64,000 bases of DNA, taken from NCBI GenBank assembly GCA_013368375.1, contig JAACJP010000007.1, forward strand, positions 992,001-1,056,000, read 5' to 3'. Position numbers and translations under genes: made by a program. Position 1 is the first letter of the stretch; each line of letters starts with the position of its first letter. Shown one piece after another: positions 12,749 through 24,513 of the stretch. Below the pieces are notes generated by a model, which was not told where the DNA came from, searched no databases, and saw only the letters and a list, made by a program, of their open reading frames with translations. The DNA comes from Tricholomella constricta (taxonomy: Eukaryota; Basidiomycota; Agaricomycetes; Agaricales; Lyophyllaceae).

Positions 12749-13165
12749 GCTCCCAAGTCGAAAGAATGTGGAGAGTTACGAGTGCATTGTATGAGCCTGT
12801 CACGCGTGTATCTCGAGACAGCTGCAGCTGCAAGGCAAATAAATTTTCAAACCCAGCTCACGCGCCCGATTGCCATCGCCGCAAATGGAAATCGGAATTC
12901 ACTGCCAGAAAAATCCTCTTATTGGGTTTATCATCCCCTTAACATTCGCTCTCAATAGAAAGCATGTATTTTCTGCCAACAACACACACATTGAGCTCAA
13001 CTGTCTTGCGCGTTAGGTAGTAGCCGTGCACGATCCCAAAGCTTGGCAAAATGGCAAGACGTCGGCTATTGCCGAAGCCGGGCAATGTACTTTTACACCG
13101 CCACACGTTTCTTCTGCGCGTGGCAACGACGTTAAGGTTGGACGATTACTCTTTTCATCTTATTC
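12749..13165. promoter_or_regulatory. Divergent promoter region, ORT1 (-) and acid phosphatase (+)
   Basis: 417 bases between two divergent start codons, so it must hold both promoters. It is unremarkable apart from a compact run around 13045-13085 in which GCCGA or TCGGC-type words recur in both orientations. I could not match it to a known factor, and I see no canonical CACGTG phosphate-response site. Confidence 0.4.
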
Positions 13166-15502
13166 ATGATTACTCGATGCCCTTCTCGTTCCAGAACGTC
13201 TATTAAATCATCTTTAATATTCGCCACATTTGCCGTTACCCTGCTCCTCGCCGCCCCAGCCTACTCGAGCATCACGCCCATAGACGCCTGTACACCACCC
13301 CCCTCCACAGCACACGACCCTCGCACAATGTTTGGAAGCGCACGGAAGCACACCGAGAGCGGGAATATACACGATCACCCGCCACGGGTTCCGCTTGATG
13401 CGGAGCATTACCCCATTGCGCCGCCCGGCCTCGCGCTCGAGCAAATACATGTCTACGTACGACACGGTGAGGGTCCTTGAGCTCTGGTTCTCGTCGCCGC
13501 AGTCCTTGTCAGATGCTCACGGCGAATTCATTTTTGTGCCTTCCCTTTCCTGATGCCAACTTCATTTGCTTCTGATCCGGTCCCGATATTGCACAGGCGA
13601 GCGGACACCTGTAGGCGTCCGTCTCCAGCATGCGCCGGCGTCGATCCCCGAGCATTGGATGATGTGCAGGACTGCGAGACAGTTCCACGCGGCTGTTACG
13701 AATACTACGGAGGATGGACTTTTAAGGACGCGGAGGATCGTAGAACGGGCGAATGGGACGGCGGCTCCGGGCGAGTGGTGCGTGGACACGGTTACTCTCT
13801 CTCTTCCCCCTCGACTAATACTGTCCGGGGTGTATAGCCTGCTGGGAGAGCTTACAGATGTGGGCAGACAGGTATTTTTTATCGGCCCTTGTTTTATTCG
13901 GTGGTTGAACCCTCTTATGTTATAGTCAACATACAATTTTGGAGTATCATTGCGGAATATATATATTGACAGGTACGTCTCCACCCCGTCTCTCTTTGTG
14001 ATAGCAACCAACGTCCGGCGTTATCAGGCTGGGATTTCTGCCCGATAGACTGCCCAAGGATGATCACGTCTATTTTCGGTACGTGCTCCGCACCCCTTGA
14101 AGGCTGCGCTGTACCGACTTACGCGTGCCTGAATTGCAGGAGTACAAATATGCCGCGCACTATCGAATCTTTGCAGCAGGTTATGCATGGCCTCTATCCA
14201 ACCAAGAAATGCGATGCTGATATCATTCCCAACATCCTCGTCAGGTAGTCTTCCTTTGAAGTTTTACTACTCACCATCTCACGCATCGTGCTAATATCCC
14301 TTTTAGAAACGGGAAGGATGAGAACCTCCTTGGGAATACTTTCGCGTGCAAGCGCCTGGAGATGCTTCAAGTGGGTTTCGCGCAAGGTGAATAACCCTTC
14401 CTGCTCTGCGCCATGCGACGCGTATATCTGACTTGGTCTATAGCTGCGGCCAAAATGTACAATCCGTCCCTTGAACCCCTAGACGGACGCATATCCAAAT
14501 ACCTCGGTGGACATCCCGTACGGGTCGATGGCAAGCCCAGAGCGTCAGGCATCATGGACACCGTTCGTTCTTCTCCCATGACTATGACTGTGATTAGTTA
14601 TCTCACTGCCAGTCAGATCCGAGCGGCGATTGCCCATGGGATCCCAGTGCCCCCGGAATTTGAGGACAAGGCCATTGTTGACGTCATCGTGAGTCGCCAT
14701 CACATCAACTCTCAGTTCTGGCGTGTAACGTAACTTCGCCTCTAGGAACGGGCAGTTGTGAGCGAATGGTTCGCAGGTACGTCACCATACATTAATTCCT
14801 TGATTTGGGCGATAATGATGCATCAATATAACAGGATGTAAGATTGTTTTGATTGTCGTGTGACGTTCGTACTGACTTGAATCTTGCAATGCAGACAAGA
14901 CGGAGGAGGTGCGACGCCTGGGCATGGGCCCGCTCCTCGATGACATGACGCGCAAGATGCAGCACAAAGTGGACAAGGGCGCACACGACCCTCTGAAGAT
15001 TCTAGTTCATAGCACACACGACACGGCCCTGGCGGCTCTGTGCTCCACACTTGATGTGTTTGACGAACAGTACGTGTGGTCCCTTAGCCTTTGGGGTAGA
15101 GTGCTTTGGACATGAAAGGTTCGGTGCTCACGATATGCGCAGATGGCCGGCGTTCACTGCGTCGATAACGTTTGAGCTGTTCAAGAAGACGCCGAAGGAT
15201 ACACACGCCGCAGCTGACGCGTCAATATCGCAGGCAATTTTGTCCAACTTCAGGTCTAAAGTTGCACCAGAGCACTGTAAGTACTCCTGTCGTACAGCTT
15301 GAATGATCCTGAAGCGGTGGCCTTAGATGTGAGAATGCGGTACCAGAACAAGGACATGGTTCTCCCGATCTGTGCGGGCAAAGGGAAACATTTGCCTGGC
15401 TCGCCCGAGTTCTGCACCCTTACGGCGTTCCGCGAACGCGTGAAGGAACTTACACCTTCAAATTTTGAGGCGGAGTGCATGCCCGCTGGGAGGTCGGGTT
15501 GA
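13166..15502 (+). CDS. Secreted histidine acid phosphatase (branch 2)
   Basis: Histidine phosphatase superfamily, acid phosphatase/PXYLP1-like branch; hydrolyses phosphomonoesters through a phospho-histidine. The N-terminus (about 35 residues) is basic, then hydrophobic (FATFAVTLLLAAPAYSS): a signal peptide or signal anchor, so it acts in the secretory pathway or outside the cell. The catalytic motif VRHGERTPVGVR is made by splicing across an intron at about 13467-13595, which interrupts the active-site motif itself. Downstream are YFRSTNMPRTIESLQQVMHG (a phosphate-pocket arginine region) and the proton-donor motif HSTHDTALAAL near 15010. About ten short introns. The C-terminus ends in ECMPAGRSG and TGA. 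The exact substrate is unknown; it is not clearly a phytase. Confidence 0.87.
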
Positions 15503-15581
15503 GATTGAGTTACATCTATCTCTGGGTTGATGGAGATCTTCGTACTAGTTATGTGTTACCAACTGCGCTGTCCGAGTTCAT
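15503..15581. other. Start of a 2.4-kb gene-poor island
   Basis: Short 3' flank of the acid phosphatase gene before the repeat-rich island. No coding sequence. Confidence 0.4.
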
Positions 15582-15821
15582 TGTGCTTGGACTAGGATGG
15601 CCAAATTCCGTGGAATCCATGTGAAATGTGTGGAATCCGAGTCAGTCCGTGCGGATCCGTGCAGACTCCGACCACCTGTGGGGAAAGCCAATGCCTTGAA
15701 GATATAAAGTCGGCAGTAATTATGTGGTGACTTACTGGTCAATATTTCGCGTGGAGTCCGTGCGGAGTCGGCGGAATTCCGCACATTCCACGTGGACTCC
15801 GCGTGGAATACATGGGGCACA
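15582..15821. mobile_element. Short MITE-like element with imperfect inverted-repeat ends
   Basis: About 240 bases. The left part (15582-15672) and the reverse complement of the right part (about 15748-15821) align over roughly 60 bases: both begin TGTGC and then share an ATTCC...GGA.TCCA.GTG.AATGTG.GGAAT.CCG pattern. The arms are made of reiterated GGAATCC/GTGCGGA words. The middle is about 75 bases of unrelated sequence with no ORF. This is the form of a non-autonomous DNA element. I see no clean target-site duplication, and the identity of the parent transposon is unknown. Its right end abuts the retroelement remnant. Confidence 0.5.
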
Positions 15822-15827
15822 GTAAAG

Positions 15828-16062
15828 ACCGCGGTTTGTGAAGCAGTTCAAAATCGAACCGTGATAAAAATAACGACCACCGGGCCTGCCTCCAGTTCAG
15901 CTTCTTCGCCTCCATGAAATACTTTAGGTTTCGGTGGTCGGTCCAGATTTCAAACCTATCCTTCCGGCCTTCCAAATAGTGCCTCCACACCTCTAGTGCC
16001 CGGATAATGCCTAGCATCTCCTTGTCATGCACGTCATAGTTCCTTTCTACTATTGAACACAG
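15828..16062 (-). mobile_element. Ty3/gypsy retrotransposon remnant (RNase H domain fragment)
   Basis: A minus-strand open stretch encodes a recognisable piece of the RNase H domain found after reverse transcriptase in Ty3/gypsy Pol: [41 protein letters not shown], and [20 protein letters not shown]. The protein matches the family up to HKP and then runs directly into the neighbouring inverted-repeat element. No reverse transcriptase, integrase, protease or LTR is visible nearby. It is a dead fragment with only about 75 recognisable residues left. Confidence 0.82.
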
Positions 16063-17918
16063 CATAAAGTCCAAAAATTTACGAGCAGTAAATTGTGGGA
16101 AATTGATAAGAATATCCAACAAATTCCGATGAATATCACAAGGATTATGACTGGGAGATAATGACGTGGATTTACAGGAATTCCTCTCAATGTCCCTTCA
16201 ATTGGCTTCACAATATACCGACGATTTCTTCTCAGTTTCCTTTAAATCTCACGCGGGCAAATTGTTAGGAATCAATGTACATATAGCACTTTTCATTCAG
16301 AGGCCGGCGGCGGTCACTATACGTAGGCATATGCGTATGGATTTAAAATAACTATTGCCGTCCCTCAAGACCTCGATGTTCAGCCAAGTCCGTCACGCCA
16401 CAAGGAAACCAGGCCTCGCTGTCTTCATTCCCTCTTCTGGGACCGCTCTTCTTACTGAATATATTAGAGCACCTGAAAACTGAATAAATAGTCGGTCCCG
16501 AGTAGTGAAAAAAGCCGGAAAATACCTGAAATAATGTTCCGCATATCTTGATAGCGTGAGGCTCGGGTAACGAAAGGGATTCCTGTTGTTGATCCTGGCA
16601 TCGAGATCATGAACGAGGAAGAACATTGGCGGAGTCATTTGTGGGCTTACCGAAAACCCCGTATTGAAATCATCGTCGCAAAGGTCTTTCTGCCCAGCCT
16701 GTAAAAGTACATGTAGTCAGCATATAGCCTTGTAATGAAAGTGAGAACACACATTGCACCTTGATGTTCAATGGATGAAAGAGTGTAGCTTAGCTTCTGT
16801 CAGTGTTGCCATCGTGGTCGCCGTTGTGATCGTCGTCATTTCCGATGAACATCGTGGCAGGAGGAGACCGACAAGGCCACCAAATTTCAACTGGGAAAGA
16901 ATTTAAATTGTGTCATCGCTATATATCTAAACCTAGAGAGATCTAGCGAGAGAATTTTCAGTGAATTCTTAGCTTCTCACAATTCACAAGAATATCTGTT
17001 TGGGAAATCGTGTCACAGGTATTCATTGTGAAATTGGTGGGAATTCTGACAATCTTTTTCAATTCTCCTCAGCCGTATCTCTTGACTTTTCGCTGTGGAA
17101 GGTCATGCTTTGGCGGAACATTTCAACGGAATGTCAATGGATACACATTTATTGTAATGATTTTGGCTTCTTCATATTCCTTGCCGTCACACATGTAAAT
17201 GTGATTGTCCCAACTGTGGGCACCTTGCTTATTGGCACGAAGAACCCTTTTCGAGCAACCATGTGACGAGAATTCGATGTTTTTTGTTTCCCCCACACAG
17301 GATCTGCGCGGGTGACGCTGACTTCTCCGTTATTCTTGAATAACCAAGGTATTCTTTATTTAATACCTGACAAAGCTTGCCCCAAACTTGCCCAGCTCAA
17401 TCGTGTTTACGCAATGCCTCGACGCTGCAGGTGGTGATGATCACCACCCCATTTTTTTGTTTACACCCCTCATCCGGCCTCCAACCCATCAGATTCTCCT
17501 GTCTCTGTTGTCCACTCCAATACAGGTGCACTGTAGAACAGTAATTTGTTGTAGTATATAATAATATGTGGATTATCCTCAAGAACTTTCAATTCAACCT
17601 GGATCAGCTCTCGAGGCGCCCGATTTGGTAACGGCTCAAGTCAAGCCCTTAAGGTACCTCGGGCTTGCGGCAACACTATCCGTATCCCAACACCAACTCG
17701 TTCAAATCGAGATGAATATCATCTCCCTTTTCTGGTTGGTGGAAGTCTGTACTATGCACAAGACATGAAGAGGGTGGTCGGGAAGCAAGCCGGCATTAAT
17801 GACAGTCATCAAACCTTCGGTTTGTGGTCATGGCATACAATTTACGAATCGCACCATGACTATCAAAGGGAGTTCACGGTAGACTAACGACGTAAGACAA
17901 TGCACGCGATGAACTATT
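16063..17918. other. Gene-poor, AT-rich, probably decayed transposon sequence
   Basis: No supported gene. The stretch is richer in A and T than its surroundings and contains scattered GAATTC/AAATTCC-type words in both orientations (for example around 16130-16200 and 16940-17060), as decayed repeats often do. The longest open frames (16393-16638 minus, 17000-17266 plus) have no family features. Part of the right side may be the 3' flank of the minus-strand gene ending at 17919. Confidence 0.4.
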
Positions 17919-18653
17919 TCAGGCGATTACAGTTCGAGGGACAAGCATAGTTTGACGTCCATGCATCGGTGTTTGGAAAAAAACATCGGGTCTGTTAATT
18001 TGGGTAACGCGGAGGAGGGTGCCTTCAGGGACGAGGTAGGTTTCCCAGTGCGGGTCGTATGTACGGGCATACTCGGACGGGTTACTGAGTCGCTGTTGAA
18101 GTTGGAACGATGAGTTTGCCAATGATTGTTCGATAGAGAGGATTTCGATGCTTGGGCAGAACGCAGTTGCCACCGAATAAATCTTGACATCATCCGGCGT
18201 GCGAATGTACTTGCCGTTGCAATCGAGGAAGTCAAAGCAATAATACCGGTAACTTGCCATGTCCCCACCCCAGCAACGGACCATGAGGCCATCCCTCACG
18301 TCTAAGACTGTCGTCTCTTCTCCAGGTCTGGGTTTGCGCTAGCATTGGAAGACGTCAGGGAGTTCGGTTGGTCTCTGCAATATGACATTACTCACCCCAA
18401 CCTGAATATTCGCACTTTGCCAACCGCCAGGGAATGCTTGCTCTACTGCAGCCTTGTTCTGCGCCTCGGCCAACTCCATAAGCTCCAACGCGCGCTCGAC
18501 AGAGCCGTGAGATGTTTTGCAATTTTCAACGAACTGCTGTTCTGTGACCGTTATCCCAGACATCTCCACCATCCGGCGAATGAATCTCCTCAATCTATCG
18601 TGTTTTGTGTCGCAGGTGACGGAGGTGGCTTGCAGCGTGGTGGTTGAGCTCAT
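17919..18653 (-). CDS. Conserved-looking hypothetical protein
   Basis: Two exons joined by one good intron (18339-18395, 57 bases, GTGAGT...GCTAG). The join Q-V-G/R-K-P-R-P-G keeps the frame open, giving a protein of about 225 residues. The first half is helical and charged (RLRRFIRRMVEMSGITVTEQ, VERALELMELAEAQNKAA). The second half reads like a small beta-rich domain: LMVRCWGGDMASYRYYCFDF, EILSIEQSLANSSFQLQQRL, WETYLVPEGTLLRVTQIN. No signal peptide, membrane segment or catalytic motif is visible, and I do not recognise the family. Amino-acid usage and the clean intron support a real gene. The start is the ATG at 18653, with no in-frame extension seen. Confidence 0.65.
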
Positions 18654-19351
18654 AATGGTTGATGATCAAGAGACGTGGAAAGATGACGCGATAACGATTA
18701 GCACCACACACAACCACATCCTTTACTCGTTGGAAACGTCAACAGATTCCTGTCCGCTTTGTATGTTACTGATCCGTCTGAATATACCATTACTGACTCG
18801 TTCAAGGATGTCGTTCCTTGGATCGACAGGCTCGTTTATCCTCAATCAACGACAGATCGACGTCGAGTTTGAACCCGGTATCCATGGTGCACTGCGTCGC
18901 CGGCTCACTCACCACTGCGTTGGCAATGGGATCGCATTCATGTATACAGAAGTCCAAGTCGGTGGAGTGTCCCCTGGCATTCACAGCCAAGCATGCGCAG
19001 CGTGTACCTCGTGCCTGATGGATCTGGCATGTCCTGACGTCATGCCTTCCCGCTCCACAACCCGCCTTCGATAATATATTGTCGGTTCCCCGCCGGTCCA
19101 TTTGCATTGGAAAACAATGGGGATCTGCTAAAAGCGGTCCGCCCCAACCATAAAGAGGACCTCCGATGTGTGTCCGCGTGAAATACTTGTCACCCCATCA
19201 GAACAAGGTTCAGATTGTCCGGCAGAGCATACGTTGCGCCGCAGGTAACGAATGAGCCACGTGCGGTGGAGCTTCGAGTTATAAAGATCCGTACTCGTAG
19301 ACGCCCGTGTTTGCCAATTTCTTCCTCCCCGCCCTTTGATCCCACACCACC
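18654..19351. other. Divergent intergenic region
   Basis: About 700 bases between the hypothetical gene (minus) and the dehydrogenase (plus), so it carries both promoters. A Cys-rich minus-strand frame at 18802-19107 lacks family features and good splice continuity, so I do not call it a gene. Confidence 0.35.
19280..19286 (+). promoter_or_regulatory. TATA-like box of the polyol dehydrogenase gene
   Basis: TATAAAG lies about 65 bases upstream of the dehydrogenase ATG at 19352, in a plausible position for a fungal TATA element. Position and sequence are the only support. Confidence 0.35.
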
Positions 19352-20905
19352 ATGCCAGAATTTACAGGAAAGACGATGAAAGCGCTCTGGTACAATGCTG
19401 TGAGTCCTCGTCCTCGAGTCGTCCTATATGCGTCCTTATCACGCGCAAAAGCCAGAGAATTTTGAGATTAAGCAAGTCCCTATTCCCGAGGTCGGTGACG
19501 ACGATGTTCTACTCAAAGGCACGTTATTATGCGTACCCGAGATAACTTGTGCTAATGTTAAATGCAGTGACCTGCTGCGGTATGTCATTTTCTCCGTCAA
19601 AGCCGTTGGTAACAAACCCACACGCGCTTTAGGTGTTTGCGGGACCGACCAACACATTCATCATGTACGAAAGCGTCTCTATTCAGCCAAGAAGCCCCAC
19701 TGACATATTTCATTCCAGGGAGAATTTATTTCCAAATTCCCTGTATGCTTCGATCCGCATATACTCACCTTCAAACGCCATTGAGCATCCCACTTTAGCT
19801 GATCCCTGGACATGAAGCCATCGGTTCCATTGTGAAGATGGGCAAGAATGTCAAAGGCTTCGCACTCGGCGATCGCTGCGTCGCTGACGTCGGTATCACC
19901 GTGAGTCGTCTGAATTCTGCGGCACATCCACCCCATGGCTTCTATGACGATGACGATCGCATTTCCTTAGTGCGATACCTGCTTCTTCTGCCGTCGAGGC
20001 CAATCTCTCCTCTGCGAGGATTTCCACGCGCGCGGCGTCACGCAGGACGGCGGTTTTGCCGAATATATCGTCTAGTGCGTCGCGTCCTCCAACCGCTGTT
20101 GCATGTCCTACCGCTGACAAAATTTCACGCATACAGCCAGCAGAAGAAGCTGTACAAGATCCACAACTTGTCGGACGAGGAGTCAACGCTTCTTGAGCCC
20201 GCTGCGTGCGCAATCCACGGGCTGGACAAGCTCAACCCACCCGTCGGAATTGAGGTGCTTATGCTCGGCGCCGGACCCACCGGCCTTATCCTCGCGCAGC
20301 TGCTCAAACTCAACGGCGCGTCGCGCGTCGTGATCGCAGCGAACAAGGGCATCAAGATGGACATTGCCAAGGACCTGGAGGCCGGTGACGAGTACATCGA
20401 GCTCGACAGGCAGAATCCCGAGCCGCAGTGGCAGAAGCTAAAGGAGGATAACCCGTATGGGTTTGACGTGGTGGTTGAGGCAACGGGCGTGGAGAAGGTG
20501 GCGAATGACAGCATCAACTACGTCAGGCGTGGAGGTACGCTGATGATCTATGGTGTGTACGAGAACAAGGCGCGTGTCCACTGGCCGCCATCCAAGGTAC
20601 GAAACTCCTTTGCGTTCATAGAAAATCAGCTCGTTGACGGCGACTTTTGTGGTGCAGATTTTTGGTGACGAGATCAAGGTCAGTATACCCTTGTACCACC
20701 ACGGCTTGTGAATTTGACCACCGCCCCTCAGATTATCGGCTCCTTCTCGCAGACCTACTGTTTCCCCCGCGCAGTCGCATACCTGGACAGCGGCAAGATC
20801 AAGACCAAGGGCATGGTCACAGATGTCTTCAAGCTCGACGACTACCAGAAGGCCCTTGACAAGATGAGCAGCAGGGCTGCGCTCAAAATCGCTATCAAAC
20901 CCTAG
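19352..20905 (+). CDS. Zinc-dependent medium-chain alcohol (polyol) dehydrogenase
   Basis: Medium-chain dehydrogenase/reductase with both zinc sites, likely oxidising a sugar alcohol with NAD(P). The start [16 protein letters not shown] is followed by several tiny exons. Catalytic-zinc residues are in CGVCGTDQH and IPGHEAIG; the structural zinc has four cysteines in [18 protein letters not shown]. The Rossmann fold has [20 protein letters not shown], then [11 protein letters not shown] and [11 protein letters not shown]. The C-terminal part reads [20 protein letters not shown] and ends AALKIAIKP before TAG. The overall pattern resembles sorbitol/xylitol and D-arabinitol dehydrogenases; the exact polyol cannot be read from sequence. 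About nine introns, strongly clustered in the first 700 bases, while the cofactor domain is one long exon (20134-20595). Confidence 0.9.
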
Positions 20906-22056
20906 AGTACTTGCTCATCGGCTACGGCGGGGCCGTAGTATCTATTGCACTAAGTAAGAATCCGGACAAGCAAGTCCAGCAGGCACAGGATCCTCGACTC
21001 GGATCCAGAAGCGGGAGTTTTGTACGTGTAGCGTGTACTATTGTTTTTATACCTTGTCGAAATCGGAACAACAAAGGAATGTATCTCAAGGCGAGACTAC
21101 TCGTCGGAAATAGCCGATCATGGCCGACGGAAGCGACAAAGTACGTTTTCTTTCCTCCTTTCACCACTGTGAATTGGTGCGCTCCTCTTGTTTCTCGGCG
21201 ACACTGATACTACATCTACTGGCGAATCTTGATAGGCCTCAGAGACTCTATTGTCTGGATCTCATACTAAATCTAGATAAACTCTAGATATACGACGTCT
21301 TTCCCAGTATAGGTCACCCGAAATCTCAAAGATGATCCTGCAATCAGGTTTCTTATACGAACGCCTCAGCTTTCGAGGACGACCACCTCTACGAGCTTGG
21401 ACTTGTCTGTCAACTCTACCTCGTTGCACTCTCTCTTCCCTTCAGTCGGCATAGAATCACTATCACACACTCCAGGATTGACGTTCTCTGCTTGGCGCTC
21501 CCGGAGGACCGAAAGAACATTGTCTAGGGACTTTTTTTAGGATAAACAATCATGCACTCTGTAGTCTCAGCGTTGCAGATGTTTGCCTTGAGGCTCTACT
21601 CAAGCTATCTGTAAGCACGGTAAACCGAGACTTTGGCTCGGGAGGCCGGAGTCAACACGACTACGGCGTGTTGTGGGCAGCTCTAGTGTTCATTCGCTGG
21701 GTTGTACATTTCCCGTATCCTGAGTTTCTTGCTTTATGGTTTATGGCTGGGTTTTTATTGAAAAAGGTGTGCCATTGTGACGATGCAGAGGGATCGTGTT
21801 TCTATGCTTGCAGTAATTATTATTCCTTATGTTGATCGAATGATTGCTACGACAGAGCTGCGAACCTTGAACGTCTCGTCTCCTGAACGGAAGGGTATCG
21901 ACACCCGATTAACACAATTATCATCATCTACATCAAGATATTACCGCCTCGTTTACCTAATAAGAATTGTTTCGCGCCACAGCCCGCCTCGAAATCAGAA
22001 TTACGCCCCGATAACCAGCCCGCCCTCTATCATCTTTTTATTTAAGGTCCCCGATT
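20906..22056. other. 1.15-kb convergent intergenic region
   Basis: Lies between the ends of two convergent genes, so promoters are not expected. A roughly 55-codon frame ends near 21528 on the plus strand, but it has no good start and no family match. The open frame at 21777-22241 (plus) runs antisense into the BTB gene. No tRNA or repeat noticed. Confidence 0.35.
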
Positions 22057-24096
22057 TCAAAGCCCAAACCAGTCATCCAGCGCACCCCATACTCTCTCGC
22101 GCTCATCCAGCCACCCCTGCCTCCTCAGCTGCACACACTGCGCACAGAACCCCTCCTCCTCCCACGGCGCCTCCGCCAACGCCAGCAGCCCACACACCGG
22201 GTCGTTCCGAAATCGATTGGGTAAGTTGGTCGCCTCGATGATCCTGTCGTGCGCATCGCGGGCGAGCGAATGGCTCGCACCCGTGCACGCTTTCGGGTTT
22301 TGGGTGTCAGGGTCTTCGCCGCCGCCGTCTGCTGCTGCTGCGGTAGGCTGCGGATGGACAGCAGTGGCACTGACACCGGGGATGGGAGCTGCACAAGGCG
22401 GGTACTTCTTGAATGCCAAAACTGCGGTCCAGACGATCGTGAGCTGATCGCGCGCGTGGATCAGCACGTCCATGTCCAGCATTGTGAGCGTCGGTGGCCC
22501 GGGGTGGGCAGAGGTCATGCTGTGGTCGCCCCTCGCCTGTGCGCGCCTGAAATCCGACCTGCCAAAGTCTTCGAGGCGCACGAGCTCGTACAGGGGGCGC
22601 TTGAGGATGTCAAAGTGGGCGTATTTCCGTGCGAGGACGACGGTCTCTGTTGCGTGGGGTATAGGTTCGGGTGTGAGGTCAGCGAGGTCTGGGGACCACA
22701 TGGCTTTGAGGCAGCAGACAGCATATTTTTCGAATTCTGTAAAGCCGAGGGCGCTAGACGCGCGCAGAAGGGAGGCGAGGGTTGAAAAGGGGGGAATGAT
22801 AGTACCGCTGGCATACCCACTAGTGTGTAAATCAATGAAGAGTGAGTTGTTGCTGATCAATGAAGTAAATTGAGCCTCACATGGCATTGTCGATAGTGTC
22901 TAGGAGTATCTCAAAATCCTGAGCATCAAGACCCATTTCATCAGGACACAGATGGTATAGTGATAAATTACGACACTGCTTGGTTCAAGTTCTGGGGGAT
23001 CGTCTTCGCGATTGAAAGTATGTTTGAACCAATCCCCGTGACGCATGAGGGTGCTTCGATGTAGCTTGAAGCGGACATCCTGGATTTGGATAAGGACGCT
23101 GCCGTCAAGGCGCCAGTGTTCAAGTGATTTCGTGTATGCTTCAATTTTGGCGCGTTTTCGGGGAGGTTTGCGATGAGGATCGGAAGCGTGTAGGGTAGAC
23201 AATGATGCAATCGGGGAGCGTGTCCGTTTTTGTTTAGAATTCTGAGATGGTGTTGAAAGATAGCTACGCGTTCGGAACTCCGAGGGGCGGACTTTGGCCT
23301 GACTGGAGACAAAGATAAGATTGGAGAAAAGACGATAGAGCAAGCCACTCGACCTGCTATCTTTGCGGAAGAAGGCTGCTCATCCTCAGTCGACGACAAT
23401 ATCTCGATATATGATACCACATCTTTCTTTTTCGATTTTCGCTTCCTGGTAGGTTTGGGTGACTGCGATCTGGGTATAATCGGGCTGCTCATTTCGCACT
23501 TGGGAGACGAAGCAGAGCCTGGGTCAATATCCATACTGTTTCGATCAAATGAATTATTTGATTCATGAGCGCTGGACTGGGATGGACTGTAATTAGGCTG
23601 GGTCTGGGCAAACATCTCGTCCAATGCGGGCAATGAGTGATCCGAGTCTGATTGATTCGAAGCTTCAGGTGAAGGATGGCAAAGGGTTGAGGTGTCAAGA
23701 GGTTGAGACGGTCGAGGAGGAGAGAGGGGGAATGGCTGTGGTGTTGCTGGAGGCGCGTCCCTGGGTTCAGAAGGATAATTTTGGGGCGATGTTGGTGCTG
23801 AATCCGAGATCGCATCAATGGCAGCTACCAATACTAATGAGATCCTGTGATTAAAACCTGGCAAGTTCAAACACATACCAGAGAGCCTATCTTTGTCGTA
23901 GTTGGAAGGCGCGTTGCCCATTTCTGCCGCTGAAGCTCCTTGGGACTCCAGTTCATCAATGTCCGAAGCTGCGAAAAGTTAGCCCCCCCTAGCCATTTAC
24001 AGAAGAGAACAACTCACCAGAACTTTCCTTATCAGACACGTAGTCTTCCTCTACTTTCGGAGTCCATGTTGGAAGCTTGCGCGGGCCATCCTCCAT
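22057..24096 (-). CDS. BTB/POZ domain protein with disordered N-terminal region
   Basis: Agaricomycete-type BTB protein; BTB domains mediate dimerisation and often link targets to cullin-3 ligases, but no partner is evident here. The ATG at 24096 starts MEDGPRKLPTWTPKVEEDYV; a splice then leads to ASDIDELESQGASAAEMGNA. Next is a long Ser/Pro/Gln-rich segment with a KPTRKRKSKKK patch (possible nuclear signal) and PPRKRAKIEAY. The BTB domain starts at WRLDGSVLIQIQDVRFKLHR and continues STLMRHGDWFKHTF; it is completed across an intron at about 22912-22967 by DFEILLDTIDNAM. After the fold come LRASSALGFTEFEKYAVCCL and a Cys/Trp-rich C-terminal extension (FCAQCVQLRRQGWLDERERV). At least five introns. 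Specific function unknown. Confidence 0.82.
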
Positions 24097-24513
24097 ATTC
24101 GACACGTCGACAACAGGGTCAGGTTCAACAAGCAAAATGGCGAGGACAGTCTATATTTCCTTCACGTGACAAGGTAGTACGCGCCACAGGCGCGTTTGAC
24201 TACAAAAGATCTCCTCACGAATCCGATATTGCTAAAGATGCTACCAGTAACGGATACGGAGCCTAATGCAAGAAACTCATATTCATCCTTAAGTCTCTGC
24301 TCGATTTTGGTTCACTGTTTAAAGCATGCTGTTCGCCAGTGAAACGGCGGCAAATCGAAAACAGGTTTCGTATAATCACGGCTATCAATGCCGGATTGCA
24401 AAGGAAAGAAACCCGATACGATAAAGAGATACAATAAACTTTATGACTATGTATTCGTAAGATTAGAGCGCAGGGAGAAAAGAGGCAGGCGTACCATTTC
24501 ATCTCGACGAACT
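24097..24513. other. Intergenic between the BTB and SDR genes
   Basis: Promoter side of the minus-strand BTB gene and 3' flank of the minus-strand SDR gene. No supported coding sequence or RNA gene. Confidence 0.4.

Noticed and set aside
15739..16122. Intact retrotransposon gene
   Set aside because: Only an RNase H piece remains; no reverse transcriptase, integrase or long terminal repeats are visible, and the frame runs into unrelated repeat sequence.
18802..19107. Cys-rich minus-strand frame, possible small secreted protein
   Set aside because: No signal peptide, no start codon in a good position, and it overlaps the expected promoter between two divergent genes.
21777..22241. 154-codon plus-strand frame
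   Set aside because: Its second half is antisense to the BTB gene's last exon, its start region is AT-rich intergenic sequence, and the protein is a low-complexity Pro/Ala/His string.
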